Made by a program: the position numbers and the translations under genes. Source: Serinus canaria (Eukaryota > Chordata > Aves > Passeriformes > Fringillidae). From it: 64,000 nucleotides of DNA. Below, one piece after another: positions 38,813 to 50,400 of this stretch; position 1 is the stretch's first letter, and the number at the start of each line of letters is the position of its first letter. The notes under the pieces were generated by a model. It was given only the letters and a program-made list of their open reading frames with translations. It had not been told where the DNA came from and made no database searches. The stretch is from positions 16,998,765-17,062,764 of the forward strand of contig NC_066322.1 of the NCBI RefSeq assembly GCF_022539315.1, in the 5' to 3' direction.

Positions 38813-38845
38813 TTGTTCAACCCAAACCGTTCTATCATTCATGTT
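38813..38845 (+). mobile_element. Possible CR1 3'-end scrap
   Basis: The words caacccaaaccgttctat and cattcat match the usual CR1 3' end (caaccc-aacc-attctatgattc) with a few changes. Only about 30 bases are recognisable, so this is tentative. Confidence 0.4.
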
Positions 38846-40625
38846 AGGTTATTATGAAAGCAGCTTGTCTTTCATGTTAACAACTTTAGAAAAAATGTTA
38901 TCTTCAAAGCCTTCTTTGAACTTCTGCATAATTTTCTTTCCTTGAATTCAAAAGCAGATCAGGTGGCAAATAGCCTGGAACTTCACAGACAGAAGTTGTT
39001 TTAAGGGAGTAATTTGGAAATACAGTAAATTCAGGGATTAAAAAGGAATAATATGCCTAAGCAAATTCCTTGGGGATTGACTCGGGAAACTGAAGACATT
39101 TTGCCAGTAATCCTGCAATGTATGCTACAATGCAAGAATAATCATCTAGTTGGCATTTTAAAATGGGACAGAAGGGAAACTTGGACACTTTACTTATGTG
39201 GAATGTATCTTTCACAAACCAGGCTTAATCACAGTTTCTCTTACTCTGCTTAGAAACCTCGCTCTTAGTGACCTTTGGCAAGTCTGAACCATAAAGATTG
39301 AACACAACTGCTTTTACTGGTGAAAGGAGCACATTAGTTGTAATGCTCAGCCCTGTTCCCTGCTCTGCTTGTCCACAAACCAACATCCTTCCTTTCCCAC
39401 CCATCCTTCATTTTGGGAAACAAGTGGCATCTACACATGATGAACCAAAATAGAACAGAACTGGAAAAATGAGGTCAATTCTGTCTAGACAAAAAAAATG
39501 CTGAAACTGGTTTACTTGGGTAGAAATAGGGAACTCCACCTACGCGACTAAGCAAATTTTCTCCATTAAAGTGACTTAAGAGTTTGGCCCAAATCAAAGC
39601 TAATTTTTTAATGTTGATTATTGCAAGTTTGGGGGAGGCTGCTTTGGAAGACAATCCATGCATGCAATTGAAGAGGCATTCTATATAACCAAATATACCC
39701 TTTAATTTCCTTATCCTGAGTGGTTTAGTTCAAGTAGGTCCTAGAAAACAATTGGCTACTTTTAATCACTGTGAATCATGACAAGTGTAAAGGTGCTCCC
39801 CAAAATAAGCTAATGTTTCTTTAGCTTAATTTACTTAATTGTAGGATTTTACTGCAGGAATGTGTTGGCACAAAAGCAACAGTTAAACACAGCTGTATCA
39901 GAAGCAACTGATGGGACAGACGTGGTAACACGCTGAAAGATGAAGCATCTATGGAGGGGTTAATGTGTTGGGAAAAAATAATGGTTAAAAAGCAAAGCAT
40001 GTGTGCCAGAGGATTCTTAAAACTTGGATGCAATATTATATATTGCAATAAGACTTCTCTGAAAAGCCAGGAACCGTGTGCAAAACTTTTTGGAATAGTA
40101 GGCAATTAAGGGCTAAAGTCAAATCTCAGCCCATCCATGCTAACTGGATTAAGAAAAAACCCTTTCAATTTTTTTCAATGATGAAAATAGTTGTGTTGGA
40201 ACTTTAGTAGGGTTGTGTCTGACAGATGGTAGTAGCTTCTGCAGGCACCATATATTTTGTTGTCTGCAAGTTTGTTCTCTAGGGACCTGCTTGAGAGACA
40301 GGTACAGAAGGCCTGTTTTGACTTCTTGTGCCTATCACTGGCTGTGGAGTGGAAGGTCATTTTTTTCAAAAGGTGTTTTTGGGGTTGCTTTTTCAAGACA
40401 GGCTCAGCAGAACTCAAAGCACATATGGCCCAAAATAGCCCCAGTTTCAAACTCAGCTGCCTTCCAGCTATTCCTACCCATGCCTTTCTTTTCCTTGCCA
40501 CTGGAATAGCATGTTATCACAGTTCCAAACATAGCTTGTACTTCAGCTTAATTCACTGGGCTTCTACAGCTCAATTTATGACGTGCTGTCACCAACATGT
40601 TTATGAAAAATCCTTTCCTTAGGAT

Positions 40626-40899
40626 TGTTTCCTCCTGAGAAGCAAGAAGCCTCAAGAACAAAATACGCAAACAATTCTTATCTGCTGCTGTGGAATGCAA
40701 CAGGTGGATCTGTGATTGGTCTCATCTAGTTGTTTCTAATTAAAGGCCAATCACAGTCCACGTGTCCAATCTGTCTCAGTCAGACAAACCTTTGTTATTG
40801 ACTCCTATATATTATAAAATAATAAACCAAACCTTCTGAACATAGAGTCAACTTTCTTGTCTCTTCCCTCATCCTGAGACCACTGTGAACAACTTCACA
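40626..40899 (+). mobile_element. Solo LTR of a passerine-type endogenous retrovirus
   Basis: A roughly 274-base block starting TG and ending CA. It has a TATA-like tract (tatattataaaa near 40807) and AATAAA at 40821-40826, then a pyrimidine-rich ctcttccctcatcc block and gtgaac...ttcaca at the end. This is the U3-R-U5 arrangement of an LTR. The middle (aacaggtggatctgtgattg, ccaatcacagtc) resembles zebra-finch ERV LTRs as I remember them. No gag, pol or env sequence flanks it, so it is probably a solo LTR. No clear target-site duplication is seen, so the 5' edge is approximate. Confidence 0.65.
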
Positions 40900-43800
40900 A
40901 TGGTGCAGCAGTAATAAAACATTTTCAGTACTTCTAGAAGACTACAGTTCTTTCTGTAAGGTACTTAGTCTGTTCCTCTAAGAGTTAAAAGGGCAGTAAG
41001 AGGACTCTGTTTTCTGTTTGAAGGATTCTGAGGAAAGAAAGTCTAGTAAGAAGCTTAACAGTCAGCATGAAAATCTAATTCTGAGCTATTCCTGAGTTTC
41101 TGAGACTAAAGAAGTTTGTCAGGAGAAGGGAGTATGGTTTTGTGCAGGCTTCAACACCAGCTTGCAAACAATAGGTAAGTACTGATGGATTGTTAACTGG
41201 GGTCTTGCTTTCAGCAATGTTTGAATATTAGACAGCACAGGGTGTATTGCTGTCCAAGATTCCTGGAGAAGCTGCCAGAGGGAAGCACTGTATAGGACAT
41301 GAGAGGTGTTCAGGAGAAGAGAGATGTTCCTGCCCTTAAGTTTCTCTGTTCCTTTTCGTTATTAGAAAAGAGAGCATCTAATACATTTCCTGTGCCCTTT
41401 TCCTCCAAATTTTGGTGAAATCTGGATTCAAACTGGATCTCAGTGTGTTAGTCATTTAGGAACATTTGGATTGTTAATGTGCTGATTATGCCTCTCTTTA
41501 CCACTTGGTGTCACCTTTTCTAGGCTCACGAAGCACAGAAAGCAGACCCAGATTGCAGAATTCCTGCTGAGGCGATGGCTTACGGTAGAAGCTGTACGTG
41601 CAGGGGCGCTGCTCCCATGGGTGGCTGCGGGGTGAAGGGAGGAGCAGGTGCGGGGTGACGGTCCTGCAGCACTGACACACGGCTCTGGGGGCACCCTGGA
41701 AGCAAGTCATCATGTGAGAATCAAGTGGAAAGCTGGGAAATCAGACTGAGCATTATCTCTGGAGATGTACATATTTGGGTGGATGGATGGTATAAAGGCA
41801 ACAGAGGGGAAAGCTTTTTGTGTTAATCAAAGATGCACTCTTTAAAATGAAAAAACTCAACTAACAAACCCACATTTTTCCCTTGAATAATGAGTGCTTC
41901 CTATTGGAGTAGGTTTTAAAATCTCACTTGTCACTCTAGCTCTTCTACTACACTAGCTGATTAATTGAGTTGTGTAATTACTGAATAACTAATTTAAAAA
42001 TTACCGTGTGATCTCACTGGGAAAATATTTCTCTGTTGAAAGGAAGGTAAGTTTTAATTAAACCTCTTTTAATGAAATAATTTTTTTTAAAATTTAACAA
42101 TGTCAGTACTTTGCTACTTAAATATTTCTTGAAGTAATAAGGTAGAAAACTTGAAAATAAAAATTAGAAGAAAATGCGGAAACTGTAAAGCTTCTATAAG
42201 TTCATATTAATAACTTCATTGCTATTTTAAACAAGACACTAAAAAAAATACGCTTAAATTTAATTAGGTGCAGTGACATGCTTGGAGCAGTGCTAGTGAA
42301 TGTTCTGAAAGTTACTGTCTCAATAATACTGACCAAGGGGAGCTGTAGAAGGAAAAAAATAATGTTATTTATATGATTTTGATTGTGATTAAGGGATATG
42401 GATTTATTCAGATTCTATATTATGATTAAAATGAGATCCTGCCTACCTGTCTGAAGAAATAACGCAGAGGGTTCATCTCCCATGAAAAATAAGTATAATG
42501 GGAATCAGTAGGGGATGGAGGAGAGGAACGGGAACATCAAGAAAGGAGCCAGGGGAAGCCAGGAGCAGAAGCATTTCAAGCTTCTTACAGGAGCCAGTCA
42601 CACAATTATGTTGCTTTTGACAGGATGAGAAACAAGCACAACCTCTGCAATTGGGACAGCCTGGCTGTGAAACCCTGGAAGCAGTCAAGGTGGCTGCATG
42701 CTTATAACCTGATACTGGCAGGTTTTTCTGGAAGAAACCACCCCTGAGGGACGTCTTGCTGTGAACTTCAGCTACAGTTAGAGGCTGTGAGTTACAGGGA
42801 AAGATGTTCTTTTTGGGTCCTTTGGGGGGATACTACAAGAGGCTCCGTGGGTTGAATGAGAGCCTGTGCCAGAAGAAGCAGAAGGATCTCATGGTGGGAA
42901 GGTTTCTCAATGTATGTTGTAAGGAAGAGATCTGTAGCACATCTTTATGTCCTGAGCTTTGCTAAAAGTTCTGCTGTAGAGCCCTGGAGGACAAACAGAT
43001 CAAAAAAGGGAAGGGCAGCTCTCTGTGGCAGTTTGTCTTTGTAAGGGACAGACTGGGTGTAGTCTGTGAGGGAGCATATGCCATGGTGAGTAACACCACA
43101 CCTAAGGGTTGTGGAAAGATTTTCAGCTGACCAGTTCCTGCCTCTGTCCTGTCCAGCAGGTTGTTCTTTTCCTGTCATTCTCAAACATGCACACCAGGAC
43201 AAACACAGACTATAGAAAGCATGACTCTAGAAATTCTGTGTAATTAGAAGATTATTCAATTGACTTTTGGGTCTGATAATGTGTATTTCAAGGTTCTGAA
43301 ACTGTGGCAATCTCTACTAACCTGCAAAATAATCAGCTTTACGAAACTGAACTGACAGGGTCATCTATCACAGCTGTTTATTCTCACTTCATGCAGAAAA
43401 CTCTTTGTCCTGAGTTGCCACATAACTAGTGATCCAAGTTAAGCTCATAATCACGTTCTTATCATTACATGCCTCTCAGCAGCAGCCTTCTCACACTGGA
43501 AAGCTGAGTCTGCTAGAAATAGCTAAGCTGTTTGCTGCTATATCCATCATGCACTTATGAAGTCCTCTACAGTTGTTCATTTTAAGTAATGGCAGTAATT
43601 TTATTGTCTGTGTTGCTGTTTCTGTGTTGACAGAAAAGAAGCAGAACAGCATCAGCCTTTATTTGCTTCTCTGAAGAAGAACATGGTTTTAAGGCAGGCT
43701 TGTTAAAGTGTGCAGTGTTACACATTCACTTGTACGAGGAGAGGACACAAACACTGTGTGAGGGAAACTATGTAAATGTATTTATCCACTTGAAATAGTT

Positions 43801-45450
43801 GGGTACCTTTTTCTGATGATGGAGCTAAGTGGAGCAGGGGAATAGGGAGCATCAATAGGAACATGCTTGCTTACAGAAACCTGCTTAGAAGAGGAGCCAG
43901 GGAACTTAGGTGCATAGGAAAAGCCTTCCCTTTCTCATACCCATTCCCTGTGTGTCTGGCTTCATCTTAAATCCATACAGTGGTGATGTGGCCATGTGTG
44001 TGGGCCTAGTCTTTCTTCCTAGAGACAACACCTGTATTGGTATAACAACTTCTGCCCAACCCAATACTCTGAGAAAGTCTCTGCATAAAATATTTTGGGT
44101 GGGTTCAGCCCACACTGAATGGAAGAAATAGAACTTACAGAAGTTTGCAATTAAGAAGTCCCTTTCTCAACTGTCTCCACAAACAGAAAACACCCTCTTT
44201 GAAATAGGATCTGTGAGCCCCGTGACTCTGGTTACTCAGCATTGTTGGATGATAACATACTGCAGCTAGGAAACAGAAGTGCTTCAGACTTCCAGAACTT
44301 GTGCGGTCAGGGGTCTCTCTTTTACCATTTAAGGCACTTGTTTGCATTTCTGTGGGTGTCTCTTCTCCCCTCCTTCCCTCCCCCCATATTCAGAACAAAC
44401 CCAGAATCTCTTTAAGTCATGAAGTATGATTTATAGCATACTGTGTCGTTTATGACAAGCAACTGCATGGTCTGATTTAATAAATGCTATGCTGTAATTA
44501 CAGGCTTTCCTTTTCCTATTAGCTCTTCCCTTTTGTGAGTCTGGCACTGAATGAAGCTGAGGAAGCAGAGTGCCTCGGGGAAGGGAAGTAATGATGACAA
44601 CTTTGGAATGTTTTTAAATTGACTCCCACGAGCTCTCATGTTTTTTGATTGCTGTTGTAAGATTCCTTCTCCATACAAGGCTTATGCATCAGCAGAAAAT
44701 GCATTAAGCATTTATTGCTCAACATGAATTAAACAGGTTTTTTTTTTTTTTGGTGGGGGGGGGGGGAAGGTGGGAATTCTGGTGGTTTTCTTCCCTCTGT
44801 AAAAAGAGGAATTAAAAACCCAAGAAAACCCCCCATAAACCACACTTACACATTCCCAGGAGTTTTAGCCCATACACAGATGATAGCTATAATACAGCAG
44901 GGAAGAAAAATAAAAATACAATTCTGTGCAAATTGTTAGATTGGGATATTAATTTTGTAAGGTATTTCTTCTCATGAATACAGTGGGTATCTTCTTTTCA
45001 GGCATGTATAAAGTGTTGAGATCCACAACCAGTTAGTTCCAACTACAAGGTGATTTTTTTCTATTCTCTAGAAATTTTGTGTTTGTGTATGCTGACCACC
45101 ATCATTAGCAGTTCTCATCTCTGGGGCAGGCCCATAATGCCTTGAATGAACATAAGTAGCACAAGTACAGGCAGCACTGTGGGGATGGAAGGAGAAGCTG
45201 TGAATGCAAGCCCTGAGCCATTCCTCCTGTAAGAGGGCAGCAGAAATGTGACTCAGGACTCTTCAAAACTTCCAATTTGTGAACTGTGGCTTCTCCTAGT
45301 TTTATCCTTGCAGGTACCCTGTAGTCTTCTTTATACACTTGTTAGATTGTGGCAGCTTGCCTACCCTGCTGTCCCAAACTAAGTTTCCTGAACGTGTATT
45401 TAATTTAGTTCTGGAATGAATACTGTGCATTGTTTTGAAAAGGAAAAGAA
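40900..45450. other. ABCD3-F3 intergenic region, distal part
   Basis: No gene is supportable. A GC-richer patch at about 41560-41705 carries two overlapping minus-strand open frames (80 and 71 codons) with no recognisable homology. Homopolymer tracts occur at 44738-44775. Otherwise it is ordinary AT-rich sequence. Confidence 0.6.
44738..44775 (+). repeat. Poly-T / poly-G homopolymer tract
   Basis: A run of about 14 T is followed by TGGT, a run of 12 G, then aaggtggg. The G runs could support a G-quadruplex on the plus strand. It is also a likely place for assembly or length error. Confidence 0.75.
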
Positions 45451-45471
45451 AGACTTATGTTTCCAGTCACC

Positions 45472-45477
45472 TTTATT
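45472..45477 (-). promoter_or_regulatory. F3: Candidate distal F3 poly(A) signal
   Basis: AATAAA on the minus strand, about 1.8 kb downstream of the F3 stop. It would give a long 3' UTR that includes the CR1 copy and seven ATTTA pentamers. Confidence 0.5.
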
Positions 45478-46217
45478 TCATTAGAAAAGTATAAATTACC
45501 ATCATAAATACAGATAACACCAGTATAAAAATTTTAGATTCTTATTTATAAAATAAATACTAAAAGTCAAAGCAACAGGTATCTCCAAATCCCATCACCA
45601 AGATGATTTGAATCTACACCACAAAAACCATTAATCTGTTAATTAAAAATGATGTTCAAAATGCAGTAAATAATGCTACCTATTCAGTGCTTGCTGAAGT
45701 GAGTTACTGTTGACTCAAAGCCTGCAAAGTATTTGTTTGAATGCTTAGTTGGAACTATCAGACTCCCCTGTCTATATAACTCTAGTGTAGTGTAACTTGA
45801 TATACTTTCCAGATAAATAGTAAGTACCTGCTTCAATAGTGTTTCTTACAAGTTGCCAGTGCAGTAGTTTCAGTTTGTTTACCTTTGTCTGCATCCAAAG
45901 ATAAACAGACCAAGTTAATTTTATCCAAGAAGTGCAAAAATTATAGTAGCAATCTTGTTGCATCTGACCTAGCAGATTATTTCACCAGTTAATATTGTTA
46001 AGAGACAGATAAATACAGAGTTTGTTTCATAGAAACAGAAAAATATTCCTTTTAGTTATGTAAAGGACGCCTATTTTTAAAAAGTAGTGTTTTTTTCCCC
46101 TTACAAGTACCGTAAATATTCTGGCTCAATAAGGCCATGCTGGTCAAGTTAAAAGTACCTCTAGTTCAGAATCCTGTTTGACAGGACAATAGAAGGGGCT
46201 TGGTAACAGTCTAGGAA

Positions 46218-47037
46218 AAATCTCTCTGCAAAGAGACCTTGACAATTTAGAGACAGGCAATCACCAGCCATAGGAAGTTCTACAAGGGAAAGTGCTGGGC
46301 TTGGCACTTGGCATGGAGCAACCCTGGATGTACAGACAGACTGGGGAATGAGAGGCTGGACAGCACAAAGGGGCCTGGGGGACCTGGTCAAGGGAAAGTT
46401 GAACATGAGCCAGCAGTGCCCTGGCAGCCAGGAGGGACATCCCTGTCCTGGGGACATCAGGGACAGCATCACAGCCAGGAAAGGGAGGGAACTGTTCCAC
46501 TCTTCTCTGAGCTGGGGCGGCATCACCTCGAGTGCTGGGGGCAGTTCTGGGTGCCACAGTACAAAAAAGACTTGGAGCTGTTAGAGAGGGTCCAAAGGAA
46601 AATAACAAGGATGGTGAAGGCTCCAGAAGGGAAGCTGTGTGAGGAGTGGCTGAGGTCACTTGGTCTGTTCAGCCTGGAGAAAAGGAGACTGAGGGGAGAC
46701 ACCTCAACAACCTCGCAAAAGGAAGCAGAGGGGCAGCTGTCAATCTCTTCACCCTTGTGACCAGTGACAGGACTCAAAAAACCAACACAAAGCTGAGTCA
46801 GGGAAGGTTTTGGTTTGGTATCAGGGAAAAGATTTTCACCCAGAGGTTGTTTGGGCACTGGAACAGGCTCCCCAGGGCGGTGGTCACAGCAGCAGCCTGC
46901 AGAGGTCAAGAAGCTGATGGATAACTCTCTCAGGCACAGGGTGTGACTTGTGGGGATGGTGCCGTGCTGGGCCAGGACTTGGACTCAATGACCCTGTGGG
47001 TCCCTTCCAACTCAGCACATTCTATTATTCTATGATT
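46218..47037 (+). mobile_element. 5'-truncated CR1 LINE, about 820 bp
   Basis: The block contains the typical end of CR1 ORF2 and its 3' UTR in plus orientation: an agagacctt-gaca start, gttgaacatgagccagca, cagttctgggtgccacagta, gagagggtccaaaggaa, ctgttcagcctggagaaaag, cactggaacaggctccccag, gggtcccttccaactcagc and terminal ttctattattctatgatt. The reading frame is broken, so the open frames here are not functional. It lies antisense to F3. Divergence from canonical CR1 words is moderate, implying an old insertion. Confidence 0.93.
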
Positions 47038-47133
47038 GTAACAGATCACCAGAATGCTCTTCCAGCCTCTGGCCACTAATGACACAGGGCTTCTTGATAT
47101 CTTGATTTTTCATCTGTACTGTCTAGTGGATTT

Positions 47134-47139
47134 TTTAAT
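47134..47139 (-). promoter_or_regulatory. F3: Candidate proximal F3 poly(A) signal
   Basis: ATTAAA on the minus strand, about 130 bases after the stop codon and upstream (in F3 direction) of the CR1 copy. Use of this site would exclude the CR1 and the distal ATTTA motifs. Confidence 0.35.
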
Positions 47140-47266
47140 CCACATAAATTTTGCGCTTCAGAATTCCTGTTTCAGAGAGCCTAAAAGGCTCCACTCAATT
47201 ACCCAATTTTGTTGCTGGTGTTTTTTCTGCTTTGGCTCTGCCACCAGTGTCTGCAATACTTTTTCC

Positions 47267-47415
47267 TTAGACACCATTAAGCAGCTCCTTTTCTCTCACA
47301 GCTCTTGCTTTCTTTGCTTTCTTGCGTTTACACAGAACCACTGGAAGGACAATGGCAAGAGTGATGACTGCAACTGCTATCACTGCTAAAATGATAAAGA
47401 CTTCTGTTCCATATT
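47267..47415 (-). CDS. F3: F3 coding exon 6 (membrane anchor, tail, stop)
   Basis: Completes E237 and encodes the membrane segment [19 protein letters not shown], then [20 protein letters not shown] and a final Val, followed by TAA. C265 at the membrane face fits the palmitoylated cysteine of human TF. The tail is basic and has no Ser or Thr. Confidence 0.95.
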
Positions 47416-50400
47416 CTGTAGGGGGAAAAAAAAATCCAAGATTCAGTTATCAGAGCCCACAATGTCACAGTGTGACAAACTCTTAGCACTCATTCCAGTG
47501 AATGAAAAAATGCTTTCTATATGTTAGTCTCACAGAAGTGGAGTCACCACTTCAGTGTGAACTGAATACATTTTAACATGAATTTGTTGAACTGAAGTAA
47601 AGTTTTATTTCTACCTGGTTCACTCTAGGTTTTAATCTAGTTTAGTTAGTGCACTAAAGTACCATGCTAACACCATAAGTCAAACCATTCCCCCTGCCTG
47701 TACATTATTTCTGTCCAAGTGAAAATCTATTCTAGGTTACAAGCTAGAAAACACCAAGATTTTTCTATTTAAATTTTAATGAAATTGCAACTTTTCACTT
47801 TTGTGGTAAATTCTCTGGATTAGAAAGCTAATTTGAGTTCATTTGCCATTTTAGAAGAGTTTTTCTAGAGTGCAAATATTTTTACTTGTGGAGAAGAAAG
47901 TACAGCAATGTGATATTATCTAAGTAATATTGACAACTGTATATTGAAGAAAGTGTTATCCAAATGGCTAGTCTGAAATGGCTGGCATATTTACCCACAC
48001 TTGGTAACTTATTTACCAGTAAAGAAGCCTATGTGCCAACCTCTGACCTCGGAACAGGAAAGAAAGTCTTATTCTCATCGTCTGCTTTTGGCATAACTAA
48101 AGGTCGGTTCATACTACAAGTAAATGGATATGCAGGTTTCCTGCACTTCTGTGTTTTAGAGCTAATCCTGCAAGCACTGCTATTGGAAGGATCCAAGGAA
48201 AACAACTGGAAACAAAAATGAAGCTGAAGGCTAGTGATGACATCTGGAACCTCAGACACCAGTCATCAACTCAGACATTTTAACCAAAACAGTTGGGCAA
48301 AACCCTAAAACCAGCTCCAACTGACTAAAGATGGTGGACTCATACTTGAAGTGAGTTCTTCCCATGAATTTCCATGTTCCAACTGTGTATTTAACTTACA
48401 CAGTAAATAGTTTATTTCATTGCAGGCACCAGAATTTAAAGATGTGGGTTTTTTGTTAGAATATTAAAGGCTGAATGACAAACCTCACATGATACTTACC
48501 ATCTAAGATATTCCTTTCTACACTGGTACAGAGCACCATGCTTTCTTGGCCATTATGATTTTCTCTGCGAGAGGGAATGATTCCCTGGACATAGAAGCAA
48601 TAGTTCTTTCCACTGTCAACACTTACTTCAAAATTATGGCTTTTTGTTGTTACATCTTTCTGTAAAGGAAAAAAATATTTCAAGTGTCAACTCTAAAGGT
48701 AGCACAGAAATTGTGTAACTATAAAGAATGTAACAATTATTACAGAACAAAAACTAGAGTTAGACCTTACCTTTCCAGAACTTTGATCTTTCCAGTAATA
48801 GAGTTTGTATTCCAGGTCATGCTGGAAAATATCTTGAATACTCAGAAAGCTTCCATTAGGAAACATATATGGTGTAAGTGGGTCTTTGAACACAACATTC
48901 AGTTTGGAACCTTTTTGTGAATAATCCTTTATCTCTGGTTTTCCAATAACAGCTAAACAAAGATTTTTAGAATTAAAAAAATGACATCATTTATATACGA
49001 CACGCTCTTTTTCCTTCTGCCCTCCATTACCTTCCCTTCTCAAATCTATTACAAATTTATCAAGCCAGCGAAGGCCTAGATTGTAAACAAGTATCCTCAC
49101 CTAGTACATAATATTACCTAAATGGTCTACTCAGTGCAGTGAGAAACAAATGGTAACTAAAACCTTTCACCCTTCCCTGCAACAGGGAAAGCTTTATGCC
49201 TGAATATCTTCTTTTCCAATATCAGCAGGGTTACTGTAAGAATCTATAGAAAAAACCTTTAAGCTCAATCTAAACCTCGTTTAAATCAACAGAAGTAATC
49301 TTGAAAATAAATTTATAGTAAGATTAAATTGGCAATCCTACTTACTCTGGCTATAAGGTATAAATTTTTCAGAGACGGCAAAAGGTGGCTCTTCAAAGTT
49401 ATCCATCTCTGCAGGCTCTACAGACAGTATGTGTGCTGTATAGGTCTCCTTTACATTTCTGAGCACATCAGTAACATCACACTCTGTTTCTGATGTCAGT
49501 ATGCATTTTCTCTTCACGTCAGATGTCTGTCTGAAAAGAGCAAGAAGGAAGTGTCAACACTTTTGAACCAGACATATACTTATTATATATTTAGATACGT
49601 TAAAAAATATTTTTCCCCTCAAACTGTATAGTTTTCTCTCATCCAGTAGAACAGCCTTGCAGGCTTAAAGGAGAAGAAAGAACCTCAAAAGCCACTATCT
49701 GGTACAGCTGTATTTCACAATTCAAAGCAGAATTAAGTAAATCAATTATGATCAATAGTAACTACAGAAACGTGCTTCAGGAAACATTTGGTTTTGCGTC
49801 TACGCAAATGCCACAAAGAACAGAGAGTAGCAGCAAATTTCTAAGCAGAATTACAATTTAAAAACATTGACAAAAAGCATGAATCATGCACTTCTCTTGA
49901 TTTTTAAATGATAGGAAGTGGGTCCATTTACTAGCGATACAGCAATGAGACTATGAAAAATGTTAATTTCTCATTTTACTTCCTCACAGGAAGGAACAAA
50001 AAACCAGATTAGATATTACTCCTTCAATTATTTTCCCTCTTTTTGCTGGTGAATTAAGGAGAGCAAAAATTGTGTGATTTCAGCTGGAAGAGCAAGTCCT
50101 GACTGTTTGAATATTAACAAAGTGTTTTTTTCTCAAAGTAGATCAAGTTTCCTTGTTTAGAGCCAGCTGAACTCCCTTGTCACTTCATCAGATTTCTTTT
50201 GTCACAGAGCAGTGAGGGACAGTGCCATAAGAAATGCACTGAAAAGGGATAGAGATTTGACCTTTTTGATGAAACAAATGTGCTCTGTAAATATATATAC
50301 ACAAGAAAGCAAACATTTAATCCCACTTCCTCCACAACAGCAACTTCAGTTAAAAGAGATGCCTCCGCTGCAGAACTACACCGGATTCTATATTGAATCT

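Larger units (their letters stand above)
37341..40625. other. ABCD3-F3 intergenic region, proximal part
   Basis: No gene is supportable; open frames are short and without similarity. It contains the tRNA-Ile/CR1 SINE and a CR1-like scrap, listed separately. Confidence 0.65.
45478..47266 (-). other. F3: F3 3' UTR (long form, inferred)
   Basis: Non-coding sequence between the F3 stop and the distal AATAAA. It has three parts: a proximal segment (47038-47266) with ATTAAA at 47134-47139; a CR1 element in opposite orientation (about 46218-47037); and an AT-rich distal segment with ATTTA pentamers at 45492, 45505, 45554, 45667, 45814, 46010 and 46113 (plus-strand left coordinates). Mammalian F3 mRNA is short-lived and carries AU-rich elements in its 3' UTR. 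Which end is used here needs transcript data. Confidence 0.5.

Noticed and set aside
46161..46924. Open frames of 78-150 codons at 46.2-46.9 kb
   Set aside because: They lie inside the CR1 copy; the plus-strand ones are broken CR1 sequence and the minus-strand ones are its shadow.
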